From the NCBI GenBank assembly GCA_022846095.1, contig AP025583.1, positions 3,311,279-3,375,278 on the forward strand: a DNA stretch of 64,000 nucleotides. The letters are read 5' to 3'. This stretch comes from Oscillospiraceae bacterium (GTDB taxonomy: Bacteria > Bacillota > Clostridia > Oscillospirales > Oscillospiraceae). The position numbers and the translations under genes are program-made. A model generated the notes under the pieces. It worked only from the letters and a program-made list of their open reading frames with translations, made no database searches and was not told the origin of the DNA. Below are positions 23,780 to 31,587 of this stretch, in pieces (position 1 is the stretch's first letter; every line of letters begins with the position of its first letter).

Positions 23780-24595
23780 TTGCCGCGGCGCAAAAAAATC
23801 GTGCTCGCCGCCCTGCTGGCGGCCGCCGCCGCGGTGGCGCTCCTCGCCCTGGACGTGAGGCTGGCGGTGCGGCTGTACACGGTGCCCACCGGGAAGCTGG
23901 ACGCCCCGGTGCGCATCGCCCTCATCACCGACTTCCACGGCTGTAACTACGGCGCGGGCCAGGCCGAGCTGCTGGACCCCCTGCGGCAGGCCCAGCCCGA
24001 CCTGGTGCTGCTGGGCGGGGACATCTTCGACGACGTGCTCCCCTGGGACAACACCCTGGAGTTGCTGGACCTGCTGGGCGCGCAGTACCCCTGCTTTTAC
24101 GTCTCCGGCAACCACGAGTTCTGGAGCGGCCGGGCGGAGGAGATGAAGGATGCGCTGCGCGAGCGCGGCGTGACGGTGCTGGAGGGCGGGCGCACAGAGG
24201 TGGAGGTAAACGGCCAGGCCATCTCCCTCAGCGGTATCGACGACCCGGACGCGGGGGCGGCCTACGGCGGCCAGCTGGAGGCCGCCGCCCCGGCGGGGGA
24301 GGGCTTCTCCATACTCCTGGCCCACCGGCCCGAGCGGATCGGGGATTACCTGCCCTACGGGTACGACCTGGTGCTCAGCGGCCACGCCCACGGGGGCCAG
24401 TGGCGCATACCGGGGCTGCTCAACGGCCTGTGGGCCCCCAACGCGGGGCTGTTCCCCAAATACGCGGGCGGGCTGTACACCCACGGGGACACCGTCCACG
24501 TCGTCAGCCGGGGCCTGGCCCGGGAGACCACCCGGATCCCCCGGCTCTTCAACCGGCCCGAGCTGGTGCTGGTGGATCTGGTCCCGGCGCGCTGA
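23780..24595 (+). CDS. membrane-anchored calcineurin-like metallophosphoesterase (YkuE/YaeI type)
   Basis: 271 aa from TTG 23780, only 3 bp after pncB; no strong ribosome site is seen, so translation may be coupled. The N-terminus is a basic, hydrophobic signal anchor (residues 5-25). The dinuclear metal motifs are complete: 'ITDFHG', 'LLGGDIFDD', 'SGNHEFW', 'LLAHRPE' and 'SGHAHGGQW'. Proteins of this group act on phosphate esters or pyrophosphates at the outer membrane face (for example in lipid or undecaprenyl-phosphate turnover). The NAD-salvage context offers no direct clue, although a nucleotide-type substrate is possible. Confidence 0.88.
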   Translation: MPRRKKIVLAALLAAAAAVALLALDVRLAVRLYTVPTGKLDAPVRIALITDFHGCNYGAGQAELLDPLRQAQPDLVLLGGDIFDDVLPWDNTLELLDLLGAQYPCFYVSGNHEFWSGRAEEMKDALRERGVTVLEGGRTEVEVNGQAISLSGIDDPDAGAAYGGQLEAAAPAGEGFSILLAHRPERIGDYLPYGYDLVLSGHAHGGQWRIPGLLNGLWAPNAGLFPKYAGGLYTHGDTVHVVSRGLARETTRIPRLFNRPELVLVDLVPAR

Positions 24596-24597
24596 AA

Positions 24598-24630
24598 GAG
24601 GCCCGCGGCTTACGCCGCGGGCCTCTTTTT
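24598..24630. terminator. bidirectional terminator between phosphoesterase and XRE gene
   Basis: GAGGCCCGCGGC-TTAC-GCCGCGGGCCTC followed by TTTTT on the plus strand; the minus strand reads AAAGAGG before it. It separates two convergent genes. Confidence 0.85.
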
Positions 24631-24631
24631 C

Positions 24632-24955
24632 TCAATATTTCAGTATCAGCCGGGCCATATCCAGCAGCAGGCGCTTCTGCCTGCCGTCCATGCGCTCCAC
24701 CGCCTGCCCCAGCTCCCGGTGCAGGTAGCTCTCATGGCCGGTGGCCATGCCGGACACCAGCTGCGCCAGATCGCAGTCCAGCCGGGCCGCGATGGCCGAG
24801 AGCGTATCCAGGCTCACCTTGGTCACGCCGCGCTCAATCTGGCTCACGTAGCCCACGGACACGGAGAGCGCCTCGGCCAGCTGCTCCTGCGTCAGCCTCC
24901 GGGCTTTTCTGACGTCTTTGATACGCTGCCCCACGGCGGCATAGTCCACATTCAT
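24632..24955 (-). CDS. XRE-family helix-turn-helix regulator
   Basis: 107 aa from ATG 24955; longer in-frame starts exist but lack a good ribosome site, and the same is partly true of this one. Residues 5-60 form a Cro/C1-type helix-turn-helix: 'IKDVRKARRLTQEQLAEALSVSVGYVSQIERGVTKVSLDTLSAIAARLDC'. The C-terminal 40 residues are helical ('RMDGRQKRLLLDMARLIL'), likely for dimerisation. Such small proteins are common single-gene regulators in Clostridia. No target operator was recognised. It converges with the phosphoesterase gene and shares its terminator. Confidence 0.88.
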   Translation of the reverse strand: MNVDYAAVGQRIKDVRKARRLTQEQLAEALSVSVGYVSQIERGVTKVSLDTLSAIAARLDCDLAQLVSGMATGHESYLHRELGQAVERMDGRQKRLLLDMARLILKY

Positions 24956-25086
24956 CCGCTTCACCCGGTTATAGTTTATCGGCTGGACTGAAAAATATAC
25001 AGACATATGTTACTTAAAATAGAGTTATCATTGCGATGATTTTACCTTTTTCGACATGTTTCGCCACGCAATCCCCCCGCAGCGCA

Positions 25087-25121
25087 AAAACGCGCCCGCC
25101 GGAGGCTCCGGCGGGCGCGTC
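25087..25121 (-). terminator. terminator after glycosyltransferase operon
   Basis: Minus strand: ACGCGCCCGCCGGAG / CTCCGGCGGGCGCGT stem with a short loop, then TTTTG. It ends the glf-glycosyltransferase operon. Confidence 0.8.
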
Positions 25122-25126
25122 TTGTC

Positions 25127-26155
25127 TCAGTTAAACTTGTAAATCCTGCGGGCGAAGCGGTAGAGCTTTACCGAGAGCCTGCGGCCCTGGTAGCCCGGGA
25201 AGTTGGACACCGCCGACACCGCCCGGTACTTCAGCTTGTGGAACAGGGCCGGGTCCACGCTGCGCAGGTACTCCCACAGCTCGGTCTTTTTGCCCAGGGC
25301 GGCGGGGGAGTTGTCGATGAGCAGGAAGATGGAGGAGATGGTCATCATCATGGCCAGATAGTTGGTCATGTACCGCCCCAGCTTGGGCAGCCGGTCCCGG
25401 ACGGCGTTCAGGTCGTGGGCGCCGATCATCAGCTTGGTCACCCGCACCTGCTGGTCCACCCGGGTGACCATCACCTTCTCGTTGACGCTCTGGTCCGCCC
25501 GGCCGATGAAGTAGCGGTACAGGTCCAGATCCATGTAGTAGATGCTCTCCACCGCGGGCAGGGGCTGGTAGACGAAGATGTTGTCCACATAGAAGGTATG
25601 CTTGGGCAGCTCCAGGGCGCAGTCCCGCAGCAGGGCGGTGCGGTAGAACACCGAGTGCATCAGCAGGTACTGGGAGGGGCGGAAGCGGCCGATCTCATTC
25701 CAGGAAAAAATGCGGTTTTCCGGGAACACGTTGGTGTAGCGCATCACCTTCTGGGTGTTATCCTCCACGTGCTCGTACACGTAGTTGCACACCAGCAGAT
25801 CCACCGGCCTGGGCATTTGGGCGAACTCCCGCAGCTTGTCCAGCGCCTTGTGCAGGGCGGGCACGTCCAGCCAGTCGTCGGAGTCCACCACCTTGTAGTA
25901 CAGGCCCGTGGCGTTGCGCAGGCCCTGGTTGACCCCCTCGCCGTGGCCCCCGTTCTCCTGGTGGATGGCCCGGACGATGCCGGGGTACTGCGCCGCGTAG
26001 CGGTCGCAGATGGCGGGGGTGTCGTCCTTTGTGGACCCGTCGTCCACCAGGATGATTTCAATGTCCTCGCCGCCGGCCAGCAGGGTCTCCACACAGTGGT
26101 CCATATAGGCGGCGGAGTTGTAGCAGGGTACCGCGAAGGTGATGATCTTCTGCAT
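25127..26155 (-). CDS. family 2 glycosyltransferase
   Basis: 342 aa from ATG 26155 with GGGAGAGAG upstream. The GT-A fold is visible at the N-terminus: 'FAVPCYNSAAYMDHCVETLL', 'IEIILVDDGSTKDDT' and 'YYKVVDSDDWLDVPAL' (the D-x-D that binds the sugar nucleotide and metal). The C-terminal half ends in a basic, hydrophobic tail that may associate with the membrane. It lies 19 bp downstream of UDP-galactopyranose mutase, so the likely donor is UDP-galactofuranose and the product a surface polysaccharide or glycolipid containing galactofuranose. Acceptor unknown. Confidence 0.9.
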   Translation of the reverse strand: MQKIITFAVPCYNSAAYMDHCVETLLAGGEDIEIILVDDGSTKDDTPAICDRYAAQYPGIVRAIHQENGGHGEGVNQGLRNATGLYYKVVDSDDWLDVPALHKALDKLREFAQMPRPVDLLVCNYVYEHVEDNTQKVMRYTNVFPENRIFSWNEIGRFRPSQYLLMHSVFYRTALLRDCALELPKHTFYVDNIFVYQPLPAVESIYYMDLDLYRYFIGRADQSVNEKVMVTRVDQQVRVTKLMIGAHDLNAVRDRLPKLGRYMTNYLAMMMTISSIFLLIDNSPAALGKKTELWEYLRSVDPALFHKLKYRAVSAVSNFPGYQGRRLSVKLYRFARRIYKFN

Positions 26156-26174
26156 CTCTCGTCTCTCTCCCGAT

Positions 26175-27326
26175 CTATACCAGTTCGTCGCACAGCGCCA
26201 GGGCCCTGTGCACGATGGCGTCCATATTGTAGTAGCGGTACTCCGCCAGCCGCCCCAGCAGGTGCAGGCCGGGGCAGCGCCCCGCCAGGTCCCGGTAGCG
26301 CTCGTACAGGGCGTTGTTCTCCGGGCTGATAACCGCGTAGTAGGGGGTCTCCCCCGGCGCGCCGGTATAGGCCCGGGAGATCTCCTTGGCGATGGTGGTC
26401 CATTGGGGCAGGTCCTGTCCCGTCAGGTGCTTGAACTCGGTGATGCGGGTCCAGGGCTCGCTGACGGTGTAGTTCACGGTGCCGTGGGTCTGGTACCACT
26501 CCCGCCCGTAGCTCTCAAACAGGAAGTCCAGGGTGCGGTAGGGCAGGCGGCCGAAGCGGCAGCCGAAGAGCTCGTCCGCCGCGCCGGTATAAACGACCGC
26601 GCCGCCGAAGTCCTCGCCGTCCAGCTTGATCCCGTCCTCGCCCAGCTCCATCCGCTCCAGCGCGTCCACTCCCAGCTCCACCGTGATATTGGGGTGGTCC
26701 AGCAGGCGCCGGAACAGGGCGGTGTAGCCCTCCAGGGGCATACCCTGGTAGGGGTCCTGGAAGTAGCGGTCGTCCCTGGAGAGGAACACCGGCACCCGGG
26801 CGGTGGTGTTGGGGTCGATCTCCTCCGGGGTCTGGCCCCACTGCTTCATGGTGTAGTGGAGGAATACGTTCTCGTACACATAGTCGGCCAGGGCGGCGAT
26901 CTCCGGGTCGGCGTTCTGCCGCAGCTCCAGAATCGTCACCTTGCGCCCGGCCCCGTAGGCCGCCAGCAGCTTTTCCTCCAGCGCCGCCGCCCGCTCCGCG
27001 CCGAAGGCCAGCTCCAGGGAGGTCAGGTTGAAGGGCACCGGCATCAGCGTGCCGTGCACGTCGGCCACCACCCGGTGCTGGTAGTCCCGCCAGCTTGTGA
27101 AGCGGGAGAGGTAGTCGAACACCCGCTTGTCCCCCGTGTGGAAAATGTGGGGGCCGTACTGGTGGATTACCACGCCGTGTTCGTCGGGCAGGTCGTAGGC
27201 GTTGCCCGCCACGTGATCCCGGCGCTCCAGCACCAGCACCCGCTTGCCGCCCCGCTCGGCCAGCTCCCGGGCGCACACCGCCCCGGCAAAGCCCGCGCCG
27301 ATGATCAGGCAGTCGTATTGCTTCAT
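26175..27326 (-). CDS. glf: UDP-galactopyranose mutase
   Basis: 383 aa from ATG 27326 with AAAGGTG 8 bp upstream; the upstream in-frame extension has no ribosome site. The FAD-binding fingerprint 'CLIIGAGFAGAVCARELAER' opens the protein, followed by 'LVLERRDHVAGNAYD', 'IHQYGPHIFHT', 'FNLTSLELAFG', 'LHYTMKQWGQTPEEID', 'GYTALFRRLLDHPNI' and 'TVNYTVSEPWTRITEFKHLTGQ'. These are typical of bacterial Glf, including the 'W' and 'R' residues around the substrate. The enzyme interconverts UDP-Galp and UDP-Galf in the cytoplasm. Co-transcribed with the glycosyltransferase. Confidence 0.96.
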   Translation of the reverse strand: MKQYDCLIIGAGFAGAVCARELAERGGKRVLVLERRDHVAGNAYDLPDEHGVVIHQYGPHIFHTGDKRVFDYLSRFTSWRDYQHRVVADVHGTLMPVPFNLTSLELAFGAERAAALEEKLLAAYGAGRKVTILELRQNADPEIAALADYVYENVFLHYTMKQWGQTPEEIDPNTTARVPVFLSRDDRYFQDPYQGMPLEGYTALFRRLLDHPNITVELGVDALERMELGEDGIKLDGEDFGGAVVYTGAADELFGCRFGRLPYRTLDFLFESYGREWYQTHGTVNYTVSEPWTRITEFKHLTGQDLPQWTTIAKEISRAYTGAPGETPYYAVISPENNALYERYRDLAGRCPGLHLLGRLAEYRYYNMDAIVHRALALCDELV

Positions 27327-27432
27327 AGGTTCACACCTTTGCATTGTTACTTCGTATGTCCTAACTAAGTTTAACACAGCAATTCTGGAAAGGAAACGAA
27401 AAAAGTATTAAGTTTCCCTTAAAAGCCGCGTC

Positions 27433-28005
27433 TCAGCGGCTGGACTGCCGGGGCGCGTCCTCCTCGGTCTTTTTGCCCTGGAAGCACTCCACGTAGTGGT
27501 CCATGGCCTGCTGGATGACCTTGACGGCGGCGGCGCGGTCGTTCACGTCCCCGGCCATGGCCTCCTTGCCCTCCAGGGCCTTGTACACCGTGAAGAAGTG
27601 GGCCATCTCGTCAAAGATGTGCCCCGGCAGGTCCATCAGGTCGTGGAAGGTGTTGTAGGTGGGGTCGGCGAAGGGGATGGCGATGATCTTCTCGTCGTTC
27701 TTGCCCCCGTCCAGCATGGAGATGTAGCCGATGGGGTAGCACTGCACCAGGGTCAGGGGGTCCATGGCCTCGGAGCAGAGCACCAGCACGTCCAGGGGGT
27801 CGCCGTCGTCGCCGTAGGTGCGGGGGATGAAGCCGTAGTTGGCGGGGTAGTGGGTGGAGGTGTGGAGCACCCGGTCCAGGATGATAAGGCCGGTCTCCTT
27901 GTCCAGCTCGTACTTTTTCTTGCTGCCCTTGGGAATTTCGATGACCGCCACGAAGTCCTCCGGGGTGATGCGCTTGGGGCTGATGTCATGCCAGATATTC
28001 GACAT
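27433..28005 (-). CDS. ppa: inorganic diphosphatase, family I
   Basis: 190 aa from ATG 28005 with AGGAGGAG upstream. The family I signature D-D-G-D-P-L-D-V is present in 'RTYGDDGDPLDVLVL', along with 'EIPKGSKKKYELDKETG', 'YPANYGFIPRTYG' and 'KIIAIPFADP'. Length is close to the bacterial norm (about 175) with a short, charged C-terminal tail. The soluble hexameric enzyme hydrolyses pyrophosphate from biosynthetic reactions. It is a single-gene unit with its own promoter, back to back with the blaI-type operon. Confidence 0.95.
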   Translation of the reverse strand: MSNIWHDISPKRITPEDFVAVIEIPKGSKKKYELDKETGLIILDRVLHTSTHYPANYGFIPRTYGDDGDPLDVLVLCSEAMDPLTLVQCYPIGYISMLDGGKNDEKIIAIPFADPTYNTFHDLMDLPGHIFDEMAHFFTVYKALEGKEAMAGDVNDRAAAVKVIQQAMDHYVECFQGKKTEEDAPRQSSR

Positions 28006-28047
28006 TTTATTACTCCTCCTGTTCGCCGCATGCAGATAGATAGTTAC

Positions 28048-28076
28048 ATTATAGACGAACCGGTGGAAAATTACAA
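28048..28076 (-). promoter_or_regulatory. promoter of ppa
   Basis: Minus strand TTGTAA (28076-28071), 17-bp spacer, TATAAT (28053-28048). Confidence 0.65.
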
Positions 28077-28085
28077 CAATTCCCC

Positions 28086-28114
28086 TTGACAGATTACACC
28101 TACAATTGTATGCT
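28086..28114 (+). promoter_or_regulatory. promoter of BlaI/M56 operon
   Basis: TTGACA (28086-28091), 17-bp spacer, TATGCT (28109-28114). The first TACA/TGTA operator overlaps the spacer and -10; the second lies just downstream. Confidence 0.75.
28101..28110. promoter_or_regulatory. BlaI/MecI-type operator 1
   Basis: TACAATTGTA, a perfect dyad with the TACA...TGTA half-sites recognised by BlaI, MecI and CopY-class repressors. It overlaps the -10 region of the operon that encodes such a repressor. Confidence 0.7.
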
Positions 28115-28127
28115 TATGATAAAGACA

Positions 28128-28137
28128 TACATTTGTA
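28128..28137. promoter_or_regulatory. BlaI/MecI-type operator 2
   Basis: TACATTTGTA, the same TACA...TGTA dyad, 27 bp downstream of operator 1 and between the -10 box and the ribosome site. A pair of dyads around the start of transcription is the usual arrangement for this repressor class. Confidence 0.7.
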
Positions 28138-28144
28138 GGAGTTG

Positions 28145-28546
28145 ATGACCATGGAACGCCTGTCCCGTCTGCCCGAGGCCGAGCTCACCGTCATGCGGGC
28201 GGTGTGGGCCCTGCCCGCCCCCGCCGCCACCGGGGCCGTGCGGGCCCAGCTGGAGCGGGAGCGCCCCTGGAACCTGTCCGCCCTGCAGACCCTGCTCTCC
28301 CGGCTGGCCGAGAAGGGCTATCTGGCCTCGGAGATGGCCGGGCGGCAGCGGGCCTGGACCCCCCTGGTGGCCGAGCGGGAGTACCTGGCCTTTGAAAACC
28401 GCCCCTTTCTAGGCAAGCGGCCGGGCGCCGCCCTCTCCTCCCTGGTGGCCTCCCTGTACGAGGAAAACGCCATCGGCAGGGACGATCTGGAGGAGCTGCG
28501 CGCCTTCCTGGACCGCGCCATCGCAGGAGAGGAGGCCCCCTCATGA
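28145..28546 (+). CDS. BlaI/MecI/CopY-family repressor
   Basis: 133 aa from ATG 28145 (AGGAG 4 bp upstream); ATG 28151 is an alternative. The winged helix is clear: 'LPEAELTVMRAVWALPAPAATGAVRAQLERERPWNLSALQTLLSRLAEKGYLASEMAGRQRAWTPLV'. The C-terminal part is a short helical dimerisation region. In BlaI, cleavage near the end of the DNA-binding domain by the partner protease lifts repression. The gene overlaps the following M56 protease gene by ATGA, the typical blaI-blaR1 arrangement, and two matching operators lie in its promoter. Confidence 0.92.
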   Translation: MTMERLSRLPEAELTVMRAVWALPAPAATGAVRAQLERERPWNLSALQTLLSRLAEKGYLASEMAGRQRAWTPLVAEREYLAFENRPFLGKRPGAALSSLVASLYEENAIGRDDLEELRAFLDRAIAGEEAPS

Positions 28547-31500
28547 GCGCGCTGACCGCCCTGTTCCGCCAGGTGCTGGAGATCTCCCTGGCCCTGTCCG
28601 CCCTCATCGCCCTGCTGCTCCTGGCCCGGCCCCTGCTGCAAAAGCGCTACCGGGCCAAATGGGCCTACTGGGCCTGGCTCCTGCTGGCCCTGCGGCTGGC
28701 CGTCCCGTTTAACCCGTCCCTGCCCCGGCCCCCGGTGCAGGTGCCGGAAAGCACCACCGCATTTTACTGGCAGGCCGGTACGCGGCAGCCCCTCAAGGTG
28801 CTGGATGCCGAATCCGCCCCCAATCCGGGCGAGACCCACCGGCCTGCGGGGCAGCCTGAACAGCCTGAGCAGCCTGAGCAGGCGGCGGCCCCGCTCCGCC
28901 CCATCCTCACCCTGCCCCAGCTGGCCGCCCTGCTCTGGGCGGCGGGGGACCTGGGCTTCCTGGGCTGGCACCTGATCGCCTACGCCCGCTTCCGCAGGCG
29001 GATCCGCCGCTGGATCGGCCCCGAGGCCGACGGCGAAGTGTCGGCCCGCTTCGAGGCCCTGCGCGCCGGGGCGGGGGTGCGCCGTCTGACCCTGGCCCGC
29101 TGCCCGGCGGTTTCCTCCCCTATGGTCACGGGCTTCCTCCGCCCCGTGCTGCTCCTGCCCGCCGCGGACTTCTCCCCCCGGGCCCTGGACGCGATTTTCC
29201 GCCACGAATTGGTCCACGCCAAGCGCCATGATATTTGGTACAAGCTGCTCCTCCTCCTGGCCCGCTGTGTCCACTGGTTCAACCCCCTGGTGCACCTCAT
29301 GGCCCGCCGGGCGGGCCGGGACCTGGAGATCGCCTGCGACGAGGCCGTGGTGGCCGGGCGGGACGGGGCCTTCCGCCGGGATTACGGCCGGGCGGTGCTG
29401 GACGCGGTGGCCTGCGCCGGGGACGAGTGCGCCCCCCTCACCACCTACTTCAAGGGTGGCAGGGGGGCCATGCTGGAGCGCCTGAAAGCCATCCTCTCCA
29501 CCCTGCCCAAGCGCCGGGGGCTCGCCCTGCTGGCCGCCGTGGTGCTGGTGGCCGCCACGGTGGCCGCCGCAGTCAGCTTCGGCGGCAAGGCGCCGGGGCC
29601 GGGCCGCACGCTGGAGACCGCCAGCTTCTCCCTCCTCCTGCCCCAGGGCGTGGGCTACGTCTCCATGGAGCTGGCCGCCGGGGGCTCCGCGGCCGAGTTT
29701 TCCAAGAACATGGCCCCGGCGGGCGGGGTGTGGCTGGCCACCTACCCGTCCGAAACGGTGGTGGTGGGACTGTTCAACCACGAGACGCCCGACTTTTCCC
29801 GGCTGCTGGCCGGGGGCAACTACGGCGACTACGACGAGCCCCTGCCCCAGGCCGCCGTCCTGTCCTCCTCCGCCGTGGCGCAGGGCGGCTGGGCCGGGTC
29901 GGCCTGGGAGCAGCTTGTGGAGCGGGAGGGACACCGGGAGCTGCACTTCATCTATCAGGTCGCCCCCCTCCAGTTCTACGACCTGTGGTTCCGCCTGGAC
30001 GCGGTGAGCCAGGCCGAGGCCCGGGAGAGCGCCGCCACCTTCCTCTTCGGCGGCAGCCGCACCCCCTCGCCGGACGGTACGAAGGTGCTGTCGGTGTACA
30101 TTCAGCAGGAGGACGCACGGTATTATCTGTGGTCACTGGACGGTCAACGGCCCACGCTGGAGGCTTGGGCCGGCCTGGAGCCCGGAGAGGCATGGAGAAG
30201 CGGGGGTATGACCGCGCTGGGCGCGCCGCTCTGGTCCCCCGACGGCACCCGCGCCCTCCTGGCCGCGGCCGGATACTGGGACAGCGGCATCTTCCTCATC
30301 CCCGCCGGGACGGACGGCCCCACGGATTTGCAGGAAGGGCTGGCGGCCGGACTGGCAGCGTCCTACGTTGGCGCCGCCTCCCCCAGCTACGATCGCTTCC
30401 TGCCCCGTCAGTGGCGGGAGGACGGCGGGGCCTTCCAGTTCTCCTTCAATGTCTACGGCTCCGACTACAGCAGCAGCACCGGCTCCGCCTGGTGTGAGCT
30501 GGACGAGGCCGGTACCCCCACCGAAATCACCGGCTACGCCGAGCACCCCACCGCCTATGCGGGCCCTGTGCTCGCCTCCGCCCAGGCGGGCGGGCGCACC
30601 TTCACCCTGCGTGAGTACTGGATCGGCTACCTCTGCCTTGCGCTGGACGAGTTTGCCCCGGAGGCCATCCCGGAGCTTCTCAATCCCTTCGACTCCTCCG
30701 GCATCCCCCGGGTCTTTCTCAGCCTGCCCTACGGCGCGTCCCACCCCTTCGCCACCTCCGTAACGCTGGAGCCCTTCACCGACGTGCTGGGCGAGGAGGG
30801 CGTCGTCTTTTCCTACCTCACCCGGGACGGACGGCAGGCCGTGGACTACTACTACCTGCGCGGCGACGGCACCCCCACCCTGCTGGCCGCCGCCTACGGT
30901 GAGCTGCGGCAGGTGGACGCCGACGGAGATGGGGACGCGGAGCTGCTGGGCGGCTTCCTGGTCAGCGGCGGGGCCACCCTCTTCGACCGCCGGGACGGCA
31001 TGACCCGCACCGCCCCCGTGGACGCCGCCGCCGCGGCCGCTCTGGAAAGCGGCCCCCTCCCCGGCGGGCTGGACAGCCTGGCGTGGGGCGCCTTCTCCCC
31101 CAGCAGTCTGGGGGAGAGGCATCCCCAGGTATCCAACCCCGCCCCCATGTACGGGGCCGTCCTCAACCAGTATTATACCCTCTCCCTGCCCGAGTGGCTC
31201 ACCTTCGACGGGGCTCCCTACGGCCCTCACGGCGAAGCGCAGATCTGGCTGGGCGACCCGTCCGACGGCAACCTGGCCGGCGGCATCCTGTGGCAGGAGG
31301 GGGAAACAGAGCCCTTCGACTCCGACACGGGCTATGGCTTTCTTCTTGCCAGCCGTCTGGGATATGCCGGCACCGGCAGCTCCAGCGACAGCGGCACCCC
31401 CGACCGGGTGCTGATCCGGGGCACGGCGGTCGCCACCCGGCCCAGCGAAAAGACGCTCCACCTCATCTGTCTGGCCGGGGAGAACCAGGTCTACCATGTT

Positions 31501-31587
31501 TGGCTCCGCCTGGATTACGTGCCCGAAGCCACCGCAAAGGCTATTTTCAACAGCTTTTCCGTCACAGGACAGGAAGGAGGTGCTTAA
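28543..31587 (+). CDS. BlaR1-like M56 membrane metalloprotease with large non-PBP sensor domain (copy 1)
   Basis: 1014 aa from ATG 28543. Residues 1-330 are the M56 module: membrane helices at about 8-30 and 38-55, a proline-rich loop, more helices, then the zinc motif H-E-L-V-H at 221-225 in 'FRHELVHAKRHD' and the downstream 'DLEIACDEAVV' ligand region. A final membrane segment near 325-350 leads to about 660 extracellular residues. These do not contain the serine/lysine motifs of the penicillin-binding sensor of BlaR1. They include 'TPSPDG' and 'LWSPDG' units reminiscent of beta-propeller/TolB repeats. The protein likely senses an unknown extracellular signal and inactivates the BlaI-type repressor. 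The protease-half DNA is nearly identical to that of the next gene. Confidence 0.85.
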   Translation: MSALTALFRQVLEISLALSALIALLLLARPLLQKRYRAKWAYWAWLLLALRLAVPFNPSLPRPPVQVPESTTAFYWQAGTRQPLKVLDAESAPNPGETHRPAGQPEQPEQPEQAAAPLRPILTLPQLAALLWAAGDLGFLGWHLIAYARFRRRIRRWIGPEADGEVSARFEALRAGAGVRRLTLARCPAVSSPMVTGFLRPVLLLPAADFSPRALDAIFRHELVHAKRHDIWYKLLLLLARCVHWFNPLVHLMARRAGRDLEIACDEAVVAGRDGAFRRDYGRAVLDAVACAGDECAPLTTYFKGGRGAMLERLKAILSTLPKRRGLALLAAVVLVAATVAAAVSFGGKAPGPGRTLETASFSLLLPQGVGYVSMELAAGGSAAEFSKNMAPAGGVWLATYPSETVVVGLFNHETPDFSRLLAGGNYGDYDEPLPQAAVLSSSAVAQGGWAGSAWEQLVEREGHRELHFIYQVAPLQFYDLWFRLDAVSQAEARESAATFLFGGSRTPSPDGTKVLSVYIQQEDARYYLWSLDGQRPTLEAWAGLEPGEAWRSGGMTALGAPLWSPDGTRALLAAAGYWDSGIFLIPAGTDGPTDLQEGLAAGLAASYVGAASPSYDRFLPRQWREDGGAFQFSFNVYGSDYSSSTGSAWCELDEAGTPTEITGYAEHPTAYAGPVLASAQAGGRTFTLREYWIGYLCLALDEFAPEAIPELLNPFDSSGIPRVFLSLPYGASHPFATSVTLEPFTDVLGEEGVVFSYLTRDGRQAVDYYYLRGDGTPTLLAAAYGELRQVDADGDGDAELLGGFLVSGGATLFDRRDGMTRTAPVDAAAAAALESGPLPGGLDSLAWGAFSPSSLGERHPQVSNPAPMYGAVLNQYYTLSLPEWLTFDGAPYGPHGEAQIWLGDPSDGNLAGGILWQEGETEPFDSDTGYGFLLASRLGYAGTGSSSDSGTPDRVLIRGTAVATRPSEKTLHLICLAGENQVYHVWLRLDYVPEATAKAIFNSFSVTGQEGGA

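Noticed and set aside
28142-28144. TTG as start of the BlaI-type gene
   Set aside because: ATG at 28145 is directly adjacent with acceptable spacing to AGGAG, and TTG would overlap the ribosome site.
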